The position numbers and the translations under genes are program-made. Of a DNA stretch of 64,000 nucleotides, positions 34,212-42,844 are shown one piece after another. Below the pieces are notes generated by a model, which saw nothing but the letters and a program-made list of their open reading frames with translations, had not been told where the DNA came from and made no database searches. The DNA is from Bacillota bacterium. Its GTDB lineage: Bacteria > Bacillota > UBA4882 > UBA8346. The stretch is from assembly GCA_023394955.1 (NCBI GenBank), contig JAEWZY010000028.1, positions 1 to 64,000 on the forward strand, read 5' to 3'. Each line of letters begins with the position of its first letter. Position 1 is the stretch's first letter.

Positions 34212-35678
34212 CTATTGTTCCTTCATCATTCTTGTTGAACGATGAGGTTTTAGATCGGATGCTTGGTTCATATTTAGATTCAATGCTTTAGGGCGGCAGG
34301 TCTCAACGCAGCGCAGGCAGTTAATGCATTCGGAATGATTAATCACTGGTAATTTCGTTACGGTATCCATTTCGATCGCACTTACCGGACAGACACTCTT
34401 GGCGCAAATACCGCAGCAAACGCAGGCTTCTTTGTTTAATCTGATCTTGATAATAGCCAAACGCGATGTTAAGGACAATATGGCTCCGAAGGGGCATAGG
34501 TAGCGGCAGAAAGGCCTTTCAATAAAGACTGAGGCCGTTAGTATTATGATAAGAACAGCGATGGTAACTGTTGTTCCCGCGAAACTAAAGAGCGCCTTAA
34601 AGGGCTCGTAGCGGCAAAAGACATTGGAACCGACCTTCCAGGAAAGGTATATGAAAACCATTAATACTATATATTTTAAAAATTTCAGGATGCGATCCAT
34701 TTTGGTGATATTTCGGTGATTTTTTGATTTGCCGTGTATAAATTCTTGAACCGCTCCCAACGGGCAGAACCAACCGCAAAAGAAACGTCCCCAGATTAGT
34801 GAAGCGCCAATCGGTATTACTAATAAAACAATCATCGGTAAAATCTTGGGAGCATTTGAGATTACCAGGTTAAAGACCGCTCCCACAGCGCACGGGCAAC
34901 CTCCGGAATAGAATCCGAGGCTAATCATACTAAGAAAGAGGATTCCTCTGCGAAGCCGTGTTTTCCTTAGAAGATAAAATAGGAGAGCGGCTGGGAAGAT
35001 TAGAATCCACCAGAAAAAGTCTAGAAGAGGTGACCGCCATGATTTTTCAGTAACACTTTTTGGAGTTGATCCGGAATTGTTACCGTCAGAAAAGATTGGC
35101 GCTACTTCCTCAGTCGGCGATGAAGACGGCCTAAGTAATTGTAGGGGTTCCCATTTTTCCGGCCTCGATTGTTCCGTGACGGAAGATGTCGGCTGTGTAG
35201 CCGGTTTATTTAACGTGTTTGTTTCTACAGGAGACTCAATAACGTTATTTATCAGAAGGCTATTCGAGTTCTGGGAGGCGAATTGCTCCGGAGAAGAAAC
35301 GTTTCCGGTTGCTTTGACCGCGTTCAGGCTCTTGGAGCAATCTCTAGTTACGGATACCGCCACCGAACCGACGGTTGTGAAATTTACTTTAAATGATAAA
35401 ACATCTGGTTTTCCAGTTTTCCAGGATTTTTGGGCGACTAATTCTCCACCGGTTATTTCAATTTTGGTTTCTTCCAAGGGAAGGGTGCACCTACCGCAGC
35501 TTTTCTGCCTTTCCAATTGAAACTCAATGGCTTCGCCAACTGCAGTTGTAAAGGTGGAAGGAGTGATCTTCAAAATGCAGGCGTGAGTGGCGATAGACAA
35601 GCCAAACAAGAAGCTTGCGATAAGTAAAATGAAGGATAAGCCCTTAATTCGGGATAATTCATTATTATAGAAAAGCAT
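34212..35678 (-). CDS. Membrane polyferredoxin (NapH/NosR-like) with N-terminal exported domain
   Basis: 488 aa. Signal or TM segment (~14-32), then a Cys-containing extracytoplasmic domain (~35-130, with CGRCTLP), a Ser/Thr/Pro-rich linker, four to five TM helices (~225-410) carrying CGWFCPLGAV and CRYLCPFGAI, and two C-terminal 4Fe-4S clusters (CVCCGICAKSVCP, CINCLRCVETCRP). It passes electrons across the membrane, as NapH and NosR do, but the partner is not visible here. I chose ATG at 35678 because GAGGAG sits seven bases before; an upstream ATG adds ten residues. Related polyferredoxins often pair with FMN-binding proteins. Confidence 0.85.
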   Translation of the reverse strand: MLFYNNELSRIKGLSFILLIASFLFGLSIATHACILKITPSTFTTAVGEAIEFQLERQKSCGRCTLPLEETKIEITGGELVAQKSWKTGKPDVLSFKVNFTTVGSVAVSVTRDCSKSLNAVKATGNVSSPEQFASQNSNSLLINNVIESPVETNTLNKPATQPTSSVTEQSRPEKWEPLQLLRPSSSPTEEVAPIFSDGNNSGSTPKSVTEKSWRSPLLDFFWWILIFPAALLFYLLRKTRLRRGILFLSMISLGFYSGGCPCAVGAVFNLVISNAPKILPMIVLLVIPIGASLIWGRFFCGWFCPLGAVQEFIHGKSKNHRNITKMDRILKFLKYIVLMVFIYLSWKVGSNVFCRYEPFKALFSFAGTTVTIAVLIIILTASVFIERPFCRYLCPFGAILSLTSRLAIIKIRLNKEACVCCGICAKSVCPVSAIEMDTVTKLPVINHSECINCLRCVETCRPKALNLNMNQASDLKPHRSTRMMKEQ

Positions 35679-35805
35679 GCCGGACTCCTCTTTCATAATT
35701 GGTCGCATTCGCGGTTGAATCAGAATAAAGCGAAATTCAATTGGCGGTAAATGGTTACAAATCTAATAATACCAAAAGTTTTTATGTAAAGCCTATGAAA
35801 CGTAA

Positions 35806-35850
35806 ACGCGAGCGAAAAGTTTGAGAGAAGTGGACACGCTCGCGTTTTTT
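35806..35850. terminator. Strong hairpin between two minus-strand genes
   Basis: ACGCGAGCG (35806-35814) pairs with CGCTCGCGT (35837-35845). On the + strand TTTTTTGTTTTT follows, but no + strand gene precedes it; on the - strand only TTTACGTTTC follows. It may end the small exported-protein gene or an unseen + strand transcript. Confidence 0.45.
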
Positions 35851-35880
35851 GTTTTTCTAAGAGTCAATGATATCAATGGA

Positions 35881-36282
35881 TTATTTACTATTTTGAGAAG
35901 ATACTCCGCCACCCGCCCAAAGCGGCGTGCCGTCATCCTCGCGAAAACGGTAGGTTTGGCCGTCAATGTTGATTGTACAGACTGTTAAATTATCTTCGTA
36001 AATAAATCCAGTGACCGTGGCTTGCTTGCCAACCTTTAGCTTGATACCAGTTTTGGCGCGGTGATCGTGATTCCCAAAATGTAGGTCATGGATAGTACCA
36101 TTTTGTGTCTTAAGATACCATTCTTCATTATCTTCCATTAGATTACCGGTAAGCGTACCCATTTTACCAAGCCTCACGAAGTCTTTTCCAGAGAGATTAG
36201 TTTTAGCAATAGCTATAACCGACTGGAAAAATAACAGGAATATAATTGATACAACCAAGAACCATAAGTAGTCCTTTTTCAT
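35881..36282 (-). CDS. Exported small protein, possible OB-fold
   Basis: 133 aa. Signal peptide or anchor at 1-27, then about 100 residues of beta-rich sequence (GKMGTLTGNLMEDNEEWYLKT, KVGKQATVTGFIYED, CTINIDGQTYRFREDD) resembling small bacterial OB-fold proteins. There is a His pair in HFGNHDHR. Not recognised as a named family. It lies upstream of the polyferredoxin gene on the same strand, so a shared role in extracytoplasmic redox chemistry is possible but unproven. Confidence 0.65.
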   Translation of the reverse strand: MKKDYLWFLVVSIIFLLFFQSVIAIAKTNLSGKDFVRLGKMGTLTGNLMEDNEEWYLKTQNGTIHDLHFGNHDHRAKTGIKLKVGKQATVTGFIYEDNLTVCTINIDGQTYRFREDDGTPLWAGGGVSSQNSK

Positions 36283-36546
36283 TTAAAGCACTCCTTCTGA
36301 TTATTTTATATAACAAATATACATATGGAATCTTTAGTTTTAATGGATAATTTATGTGGATTTTGTGAGAATCACTTTTAGTTCAACATGGTGGCGGTAT
36401 GACTCCAAATTGGGGTTCGGAATAGTTTGATTTATTATAGGATTAAGAAAAAAACTAATACTAACTTTAACCCTACAAGGTATACATTTAACTAGTCAAA
36501 TCCATTTAATTTATTTATTTGAATTAATTGGAAGCAGATTCCACTG

Positions 36547-36575
36547 TTTACAATCGTTATGCAGTATGATATAAT
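36547..36575 (+). promoter_or_regulatory. Sigma-A promoter of the GreA-like/HNH operon
   Basis: TTTACA at 36547-36552, 17-bp spacer, TATAAT at 36570-36575. The transcript should start near 36582, giving a leader of about 200 nt. The preceding 36283-36546 is AT-rich with no gene seen. Confidence 0.8.
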
Positions 36576-36581
36576 ATTTCC

Positions 36582-36700
36582 AGAAGGGATATTTCGTCTT
36601 TTCCGGCGAAATGTCCTTAGCTTTACTTGGAGTTAATTTTGATTGAGTAAAAATATAGCTATATTTTAGAGGGCATTAGTCTTTGGGCTAAATGTCCTTG
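36582..36700 (+). ncRNA. Leader RNA with two related hairpins around a palindrome
   Basis: Hairpin 1 (36586-36616): GGATATTTCG pairs with CGAAATGTCC. Hairpin 2 (36671-36697): GGGCATTAG pairs with CTAAATGTCC, one bulged A. Both copies begin AGA-GGG, share GTCTTT on the loop side and end AAATGTCCTT, while the stem bases differ in a compensating way. Between them lies an 18-nt perfect palindrome (36650-36667). It matches no riboswitch I know. The transcript begins at the first hairpin. Confidence 0.45.
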
Positions 36701-36782
36701 TGTTTTATAATTGGGTTTTTTACATTAAATGGTTACTATTGCCTGATGAATGATCTAAAAAGCTTTTAGAAAGGAGTTTCCG

Positions 36783-37310
36783 ATGAATCAGCCGATTTTC
36801 TTGACTAATCAGGCCTTTAACTCGTTACTTGCTAATTTGGTGGAGCTTGAGGAGGGGATAGGTGAAATTATTGATGTCTTTTTTCGGGAACCTTCTAAAG
36901 AAGCCGAGGAATTGAAGAAGGTTTTAAAGGATTATGTACGTTGGATGGACGAGATGTCTAAAAGGGTAACGATCGAAGCTTCCGCTGACAATCAGTTCCC
37001 TTATGCTGTCATTGGCAGCGAAGTGATTGTAGAGGAAAAAGGAGGTAGCGAAACTTACAGCTTTAAATTGGTTTCGCCTCTTAGAAATAAAATCGACGCC
37101 AATGAAATCTCTTTTTTATCGCCAATGGGTAAAGCGATGCTTCTCAAAAAAGTTAATCAAAATTTTGTAGTTGAGGCGCCGGGAGGCAACTTTGAATACG
37201 AAATTTTAGATATAAAAATATCCGAGGATCCAAATAAAATCGATGCGGCTTCAATTATCAGCAGTAAAGAGAAAGGGTCTAAAGACGCTAAACAATCGAA
37301 TATAATTTAG
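36783..37310 (+). CDS. GreA C-terminal-domain protein
   Basis: 175 aa. The C-terminal half (~75-150) resembles the FKBP-like domain of transcription elongation factors GreA/GreB: AVIGSEVIVEE, ETYSFKLVSP, ISFLSPMGKAMLLKKV, FVVEAPGGNFEYEI. The N-terminal half is helical but much shorter than the Gre coiled coil and lacks the usual acidic tip, so transcript cleavage is unlikely. It may bind RNA polymerase near the secondary channel, like Rnk or Gfh proteins (inference). RBS AAAGGAG. It shares an operon with the HNH gene 27 bp downstream, under a long structured leader. Confidence 0.7.
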   Translation: MNQPIFLTNQAFNSLLANLVELEEGIGEIIDVFFREPSKEAEELKKVLKDYVRWMDEMSKRVTIEASADNQFPYAVIGSEVIVEEKGGSETYSFKLVSPLRNKIDANEISFLSPMGKAMLLKKVNQNFVVEAPGGNFEYEILDIKISEDPNKIDAASIISSKEKGSKDAKQSNII

Positions 37311-37337
37311 TAACAGCATTAAAGCGGGAGGTAAGTT

Positions 37338-37766
37338 ATGTATGGATCAAAAACAGACTATGATAAAACTGTCACCCAATTAATCGAAGAATTTAACTTT
37401 CATCCGCTAACTGCTAAAATTTATGTTGAATTTAATGGAAGATGCGCTTATTGCGGTTTGGATTTATTAGAGACAACCGTCAAATATCATTCCGGGGTGA
37501 TTGACCGGGTATTGCCAAAAGCTAGCTACCCCGAACTGGAATGGGATGAAAACAATCTGGCGCTTAGTTGTTTTTCATGCAGCGAGCTTAAAGGGGAATA
37601 TAACGTTTTGGAATCTACTAAAAAAAACACATTGGAAATCTTGCAAGAATATAAAGGCATTTTAATCGACAAAATCAAGCGGGAACTTTCACAACGAATG
37701 CAAACCATCGAAAATGAGCGGATTAGGGTCAAGCAAATAATACGAGGAAATTATAAAGTAGGCTAA
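37338..37766 (+). CDS. HNH-type nuclease-like protein
   Basis: 142 aa. The middle has the zinc-knuckle pattern of HNH proteins: CAYCG (~37-41), a VIDRVLPKA strand in the place of the usual DHIIP, an N in NNLALSC, and CFSCSELKG. The first residue of the HNH triad is uncertain (YHSGVIDRV), so activity is not assured. The C-terminus is a long helix. RBS GCGGGAGG. Second gene of the two-gene operon, closed by a terminator. Possible roles: DNA or RNA cleavage in stress or defence; no evidence picks one. Confidence 0.75.
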   Translation: MYGSKTDYDKTVTQLIEEFNFHPLTAKIYVEFNGRCAYCGLDLLETTVKYHSGVIDRVLPKASYPELEWDENNLALSCFSCSELKGEYNVLESTKKNTLEILQEYKGILIDKIKRELSQRMQTIENERIRVKQIIRGNYKVG

Positions 37767-37780
37767 AATCTTAATTTTAA

Positions 37781-37816
37781 TGAAGCGGCGGTATAACCTG
37801 CCGCTTCAGTTGTTTT
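37781..37816 (+). terminator. Terminator after the HNH gene
   Basis: TGAAGCGGC and GCCGCTTCA with a 10-nt loop, then GTTGTTTT. Confidence 0.85.
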
Positions 37817-37949
37817 AGCGTTTATTTTCAAATGAATGTTAAGCAGTTGATGAATGGGAATAATTATAGTAAAGTTAACGTGTGCATGTGCACAAAGCGG
37901 AAGGTTATCTCATTAACTCAGAAAAAGATTAAACGATGGAGCGATTCTC

Positions 37950-38708
37950 GTGCCAGAAAAAAGTATCCCCTTACTCCCCGGCGAACGTATCGACCGTTTG
38001 GGACATCATGGGCTGCAAATCATTCAAAACCCGGAGAAGTTTAAATTCACCATCGACGCTTTTCTATTAATCAGTTTTATCAATCCTAGCCCTAAAGACC
38101 GATTAATAGATCTCGGAACCGGCGGCGGAGTACTTTCCCTTTTAATCGGCGGTTCAATGAAGGTAGGAGCAGTCTATGGATTGGAGATTCAACCGGAGCT
38201 GGCGGAAATGGCCCGGCGGAGCGTGGTTTTAAACGGCTTGGAAGCTAAGGTCCAGGTATTGACCGGCGATTTAAGAAATTTACCCTCGGAATTAAAGTTA
38301 AACTCTTTTGACTATGTCATTACCAATCCACCTTATTATCCCGCGGGAAAAGGAGTAATCTCCGAAAATCAGGCTCTAGCCATGGCTAAATTCGAGATCG
38401 GATGTAAACTCGAGGAGGTTATCATCGCCGCCAAAAGATTGGTCAAAGGAAACGGTAGATTCGCTTTAATCTACCCTACAGAACGCTTTGTAGAGTTAAC
38501 CATCACCCTCGGGCAGCACAATTTAACTCCCAAAAGAATTTGTTTTATATATCCAAGACCCGATACCAAAAGTAATTTATGTTTGATTGAAGCCAGACCC
38601 GGCGCCGGAAGAGAAGTGGAAATTCTTGCGCCGGTAATTGTATCAAATCAAAATGGGGAATACTCTGAACAGATGAACCGGATTTTTAACGGGGAAAAGA
38701 TGGGTTAA
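37950..38708 (+). CDS. tRNA1(Val) adenine-N6 methyltransferase-like protein
   Basis: 252 aa class I SAM methyltransferase of the TrmN6/YfiC/YabB family, which methylates A37 of tRNA-Val. SAM site LIDLGTGGGVLSLLIGG (~49-65); catalytic NPPYYPAG (~128). The early LPLLPGERIDRLGHHGLQIIQ and KFTIDAFLL match the family. GTG start with GGAG before it. The protein is the usual length; the tRNA target is inferred. Confidence 0.88.
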   Translation: MPEKSIPLLPGERIDRLGHHGLQIIQNPEKFKFTIDAFLLISFINPSPKDRLIDLGTGGGVLSLLIGGSMKVGAVYGLEIQPELAEMARRSVVLNGLEAKVQVLTGDLRNLPSELKLNSFDYVITNPPYYPAGKGVISENQALAMAKFEIGCKLEEVIIAAKRLVKGNGRFALIYPTERFVELTITLGQHNLTPKRICFIYPRPDTKSNLCLIEARPGAGREVEILAPVIVSNQNGEYSEQMNRIFNGEKMG

Positions 38709-38815
38709 AGTTGAGCCGGTATTCGGCGAATTAAAGAATTTTTAGGTTTCGGCCTTTCTTTTTGGATCTGATCAGCCCTGTTTCGGTTTAGACTTCAACG
38801 CTTAACGAGGTTTCT

Positions 38816-40189
38816 GTGGCCGACTGGGAATTAGCCGGGAATTCCGGTTTATCTAAATTATATACTACACTACCGACTACTTTTTTTCAGCGGGAGCGCT
38901 GGTTTGCCGACCGGGAATCTGATAACCGGATTGAACTGGTTGATACTTTAGAGTTCAAAAAAACCGATTGCGGTGATGGCTTCTTAACTCTGAATTTATT
39001 TAAGACTCTACCATCCGCTGGTTATTATTATTTCATACCTTTTTTAATCACCAGAAGTGTCAATCACAAAAGGAAAATAGTTTTTAAAAAAAACGGGCTT
39101 TATTTCTATGATCCGGTCCCAACTTACGAATATGTTTCATTATTGGAGCAATTAGTTGAAACTCAAACTTCCCTTTCGGCCTTACATGGCTGCTTTCAGT
39201 TCCAACCCTTCCGGAACTTGAACGAACCCCGCCTCTATTCATCTGGCAGCACCAGCAATTCGCTACTTTTTGTCACCCGTAATTATCTTATTAAAAATTT
39301 TCGCCGGGTTTATCCGGGAGTCAATCCTGAATTAAAAGTTAGCAGCGCTTTGACTAAACTCGGCTCCAGTCAAATACCCGAGGTCTACGGAACTTTTAAT
39401 TACCAAGCCCAAAATGAATACACTTTGGGAATCTTCATGGAAATGGTGGATAATTCAGGAACCGGTTGGGAACGATGGGGACGGATATTAAAAAGGCTAT
39501 CTTCGGAGACGGAAGAGTTGCTATATAAAGAGTCCGGACTATTAGGGAAAGCTCTGGGTTATTTACATCGTGATCTGGCTTTCGTCGCCCGGGAGGGCAG
39601 TAGCTATTCTAAACTATACCCGAGTGATATAGAGCGAAGAATTGATCAGTTAACCATAGATATTAAAAAAGGATTAGCGGGCTTTTTAGAATCTGATTTA
39701 ATCCTTTTGAAACTTAAAGGTCTTAAAACACAGTTAACCAACGCCAATGAAAACCTGGGCTCTAAATTTAGAATCCATGGCGACCTGCATTTAGAACAAG
39801 TTATTAAAACCGAGGAAGGTTGGGTTGTATTGGATTTTGAAGGTGAACCCCTAAAATCCATTCCGGAACGGGAAAACTTTGATTCGCCTCTTAAAGATGT
39901 GGCATCAATGTTAAGGTCAATCAGTTACCTTGTCCATGAGGGGGGAACAGAACGAAACCAACTGGAGATCGAAGAAAAAATCAGTTCCGGATTAATCGAC
40001 GGTTATCTTAAAAGCTGCCGGGAGGGGAATGCTGATTTCTTACCGGATGAGCTTCTCTTCAGCCGGCTGCTGAGTTTATTCCAGATTGAACGCGCGGTTT
40101 ATGAGTGCTTTTATGAATCTAAATATCGGCCTGACTGGCTTTGGATACCGCGGACCGGATTGCAAAGGTTAGTTCATAATAATTACTGA
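38816..40189 (+). CDS. Maltokinase-like kinase
   Basis: 457 aa kinase of the aminoglycoside-phosphotransferase fold, closest in motifs to maltokinase (Mak/Pep2), which makes maltose 1-phosphate from maltose and ATP. N-terminal cap with QRERWFADRESD (family RWFGGK position), catalytic loop RIHGDLHLEQVI, then VLDFEGEPLKSIPERENFDSPLKDVASMLRSI split over the metal-binding Asp. GTG start, GAGG six bases before. It lies 14 bp before a GlgM-like synthase, which makes the same product by another route. Confidence 0.85.
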   Translation: MADWELAGNSGLSKLYTTLPTTFFQRERWFADRESDNRIELVDTLEFKKTDCGDGFLTLNLFKTLPSAGYYYFIPFLITRSVNHKRKIVFKKNGLYFYDPVPTYEYVSLLEQLVETQTSLSALHGCFQFQPFRNLNEPRLYSSGSTSNSLLFVTRNYLIKNFRRVYPGVNPELKVSSALTKLGSSQIPEVYGTFNYQAQNEYTLGIFMEMVDNSGTGWERWGRILKRLSSETEELLYKESGLLGKALGYLHRDLAFVAREGSSYSKLYPSDIERRIDQLTIDIKKGLAGFLESDLILLKLKGLKTQLTNANENLGSKFRIHGDLHLEQVIKTEEGWVVLDFEGEPLKSIPERENFDSPLKDVASMLRSISYLVHEGGTERNQLEIEEKISSGLIDGYLKSCREGNADFLPDELLFSRLLSLFQIERAVYECFYESKYRPDWLWIPRTGLQRLVHNNY

Positions 40190-40203
40190 AAGGAAGGCTT
40201 GGT

Positions 40204-41364
40204 TTGAAAGTAGTTTTATTTACCAATGAGTATCCTCCCAATATTTACGGGGGAGCTGGAGTTCATGTTGATTATCTTTCAAAATTTTTAGCAGCTTTGG
40301 TTGAGGTGGAGGTCCGGACTTTTGGAGAGCAGAACAGTGGGGAAGGGACCAATCCGCGAGCGATAGGTTTCCCCGGATGGGACATGCTTAATCACAGCAA
40401 AATGACGTTTGCCAAAGTATTACAAACACTCTCCATTAATTTGGCGTTTAATAACAAACCGTTAACGGCTGATGTGGTCCATTGCCATACCTGGTATACA
40501 TTTTTTGCCGGTTTTTTGGCGAAAATTTTATATGGAGTACCGTTGGTAGTAACTATGCATAGCTTAGAACCTCTCCGCCCGTGGAAGGAAGAGCAGTTAG
40601 GTTCAGGCTATCAATTGAGTTCGTGGATTGAAAAGAATGGGGTCGAGTATGCCGATAGGATCATCGCGGTTTCAACGGAGATGAAAGAGGATATCGTTAA
40701 AACCTATCAAATAGCATCGGAAAAGGTGGAAGTGGTCCATAATGGAATTGACCTTGACGAATACCACCCGGTACGGGACCGGGACTATCTTGACGAACAA
40801 GAAATCAATTATCCCTACCTATTATTCGTAGGCAGGATTAGCCGTCAAAAAGGGATTTTACAGCTAATAGAAGCAATGGATCAGTTAGACCGGATTAATT
40901 TAGTGTTATGCGCCAGTTCTCCCGATACTCCCGAATTGGAAAAGGAAGTGCGGGAAAAAGTCAACCAAAACCCCAGAATTAAATGGATCAATGAAATGGC
41001 GCCAAAAGATAAAGTAATCCAGTTATATTCTCATGCCACCGCTTTTATTTGCCCGTCCGTTTACGAACCCTTTGGAATTATCAACTTAGAAGCTATGGCC
41101 TGTAAGGCTCCGGTAATCGCTTCGCGGGTAGGCGGAATTAAGGAAGTGGTAGTTGATGGTGAAACCGGATTCCTGACGCCGCCTGGTGATCCTAGGGAGT
41201 TAGCAGCTCGTATAAGGTTCGCCTTGGACAACCCGGAACTGCTGGTTAAATTCAAAGAAAATGGACGTCAACGGGTTGAGCGCTATTTTAGTTGGGAATC
41301 AATCGCTAAGCGCACCGTGGATTTATATCAGCAAGTAAGTAAGGGACTGGTTTTTGCTAAGTAG
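40204..41364 (+). CDS. glgM: GT4 glycogen synthase-like transferase (GlgM type)
   Basis: 386 aa GT4 glycosyltransferase resembling the actinobacterial GlgA/GlgM proteins, which make maltose 1-phosphate from ADP-glucose and glucose 1-phosphate. N-terminal NEYPPNIYGGAGVHVDYL (nucleotide-sugar loop), VVHCHTWYT, a middle YLLFVGRISRQKG, and C-terminal PSVYEPFGIINLEAMACKAPVIASRVGGIKEVV split over the E-x7-E site. TTG start with GAAAGGAAGG. Pairing with maltokinase suggests the GlgE glucan pathway; GlgE itself is not in the window. Confidence 0.82.
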   Translation: MKVVLFTNEYPPNIYGGAGVHVDYLSKFLAALVEVEVRTFGEQNSGEGTNPRAIGFPGWDMLNHSKMTFAKVLQTLSINLAFNNKPLTADVVHCHTWYTFFAGFLAKILYGVPLVVTMHSLEPLRPWKEEQLGSGYQLSSWIEKNGVEYADRIIAVSTEMKEDIVKTYQIASEKVEVVHNGIDLDEYHPVRDRDYLDEQEINYPYLLFVGRISRQKGILQLIEAMDQLDRINLVLCASSPDTPELEKEVREKVNQNPRIKWINEMAPKDKVIQLYSHATAFICPSVYEPFGIINLEAMACKAPVIASRVGGIKEVVVDGETGFLTPPGDPRELAARIRFALDNPELLVKFKENGRQRVERYFSWESIAKRTVDLYQQVSKGLVFAK

Positions 41365-41441
41365 TCGTCTATTCGCTGGTTAACAAGATATTTTGATCCT
41401 TTCTCAATTGAAATTCATATGATGGGAAGGGGTGTTTGAGG

Positions 41442-41684
41442 ATGCCGGAAGGGAAAGAGGAAATTTGGCTTGAGGATCAAAAAAGAATAGAATGTTTATC
41501 CACTTTGATCTCCGAATTATGCTTGAGCCAACGGAATCTAACATTAAGCGCGCTCGACTTCCAGAGTATGGGGTTATCGAAAAAACACCAGATCGAAGCG
41601 GCCATCGAACGCGCTGCTGATTTAGGAAAAGCTTTGGATGATTTAATCGAGTTATTGAGAAAATTTACTTCTAGGAAGCTTTAA
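41442..41684 (+). CDS. Hypothetical small helical protein
   Basis: 80 aa, mostly helical, with an acidic start (MPEGKEEIWLEDQKR) and a basic end (KFTSRKL). Not recognised. ATG at 41442 with GGGAAGGGG before it is preferred over TTG at 41436. It stands between glgM and a CheY-like gene, same strand. Confidence 0.6.
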   Translation: MPEGKEEIWLEDQKRIECLSTLISELCLSQRNLTLSALDFQSMGLSKKHQIEAAIERAADLGKALDDLIELLRKFTSRKL

Positions 41685-41783
41685 GATAAAAGCAAATTAG
41701 AACTAAATCATCTCAGGTAGAAGTTTAGTATTAAGTTGGAAGCTGTCCCTTCCGATATTTTATTATAGAACGGAGGGGCGGTA

Positions 41784-42173
41784 ATGGCCAAAAAAATATT
41801 GCTGGTGGATGATGCTAACATTATCAAATTGATGTTACGTAAGATCCTAATCGAGGGAGGATATGAAATCGCCGGCGAAGCTTCAACGGGAGAAGAGGCG
41901 GTAAAAAAATACACTGAACTCCATCCTGATCTGGTGACAATGGATATTACCATGAATGGGATGGGCGGGCTCAACGCCTTAAAAGAGATCCGAGCCATTG
42001 ACCCTAATGCTAAAGTAATCATGTGCTCGGCAATGGGTCAAAAATATTTGATAGTGGAAGCCGTTAAAGCCGGGGCGGTAAACTTTATTATGAAGCCTTT
42101 TGAACCCGACAAAGTTTTGGAAGCCGTAGAAAAGGCTTTTAGCGGAGAATCCGGCGAACAGTCTTTAGGATAA
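41784..42173 (+). CDS. CheY-like single-domain response regulator
   Basis: 129 aa receiver domain without an output domain. Acid pocket LLVDDAN (residues 6-12), phospho-Asp in VTMDITMNGMGG, conserved Ser/Thr in MCSAMG and Lys in MKPFEPDK. Like the CheY of Firmicutes and Thermotoga, so it probably carries the signal from the chemoreceptors to the flagellar motor, though no che genes adjoin it. RBS GGAGGGG. Confidence 0.9.
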   Translation: MAKKILLVDDANIIKLMLRKILIEGGYEIAGEASTGEEAVKKYTELHPDLVTMDITMNGMGGLNALKEIRAIDPNAKVIMCSAMGQKYLIVEAVKAGAVNFIMKPFEPDKVLEAVEKAFSGESGEQSLG

Positions 42174-42213
42174 AGAAGGGGTTGTTGTAAAATTTACAGC
42201 AACCCTGCTTCTT
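42172..42213 (+). terminator. Terminator after the CheY-like gene
   Basis: AAAGAAGGGGTTGTTGTAAA pairs with TTTACAGCAACCC..CTTCTTT with an internal bulge; the following bases are only moderately T-rich. Confidence 0.7.
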
Positions 42214-42269
42214 TGATTAACACTATTTATACACCGTTTTTTACGGCAATTAAATTTTGAAGTCGCGGG

Positions 42270-42713
42270 TTAATTCAATAACATTTTTGATCCGACTACG
42301 ATTAATGCGATACCTAAAAACTTGTAAAGGCCAAACGGTATTGGTTCCATCCCGAAAAGACCAAAATGATCGATGAGATAGGCCGTTAATAATTGGGCTC
42401 CAATGATGGCAGTGGTGGCGACGCCTACTCCCAGGCGAGGAATACTGAAAGCGACTCCAAAGATTATGGCAACTCCGATGGGCCCGCCTAACCAGGCAAA
42501 CCAAGGAACTGACGCCAACCTAGCGAAACTCCCGTTGCCCAAGAATAATAACAGGATACCGGCGGTAACCGTACCTAACAGGTGGACGCTGAAAGTACCT
42601 TCCAAAAGGCCGATGACCTTTCCAAGGGCGCTATTGAAAGTTCCTTGAATGGCCATTAATGATCCGGCGGCCCCAGCCATTAATAAATAAAAAATCTTTC
42701 CTTTAAAATCCAC
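42270..42713 (-). CDS. DMT-superfamily small transporter (DUF606/YdcZ)
   Basis: 147 aa integral membrane protein with five hydrophobic segments, a half-size DMT transporter of the YdcZ/DUF606 family. Marks: LMAIQGTFNSALGK in the first loop, WLGGPIGVAIIFGVA, ATTAIIGAQLLTAYLIDHFGLFG and a final GIALIVVGSKMLL. Small members usually work as dimers. Substrate unknown. Confidence 0.85.
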   Translation of the reverse strand: MDFKGKIFYLLMAGAAGSLMAIQGTFNSALGKVIGLLEGTFSVHLLGTVTAGILLLFLGNGSFARLASVPWFAWLGGPIGVAIIFGVAFSIPRLGVGVATTAIIGAQLLTAYLIDHFGLFGMEPIPFGLYKFLGIALIVVGSKMLLN

Positions 42714-42844
42714 GTAATACTCATTCCTCCTTCAGTTTAGTCTGCGCATCTTAAAAGCACTCATATCCCAGTTAAAAAAAGGCATATGATTTAGGAGAAT
42801 ATTGATGTTTTATATTCGGAATTATTCTAGGAAACGGAGTCGTA

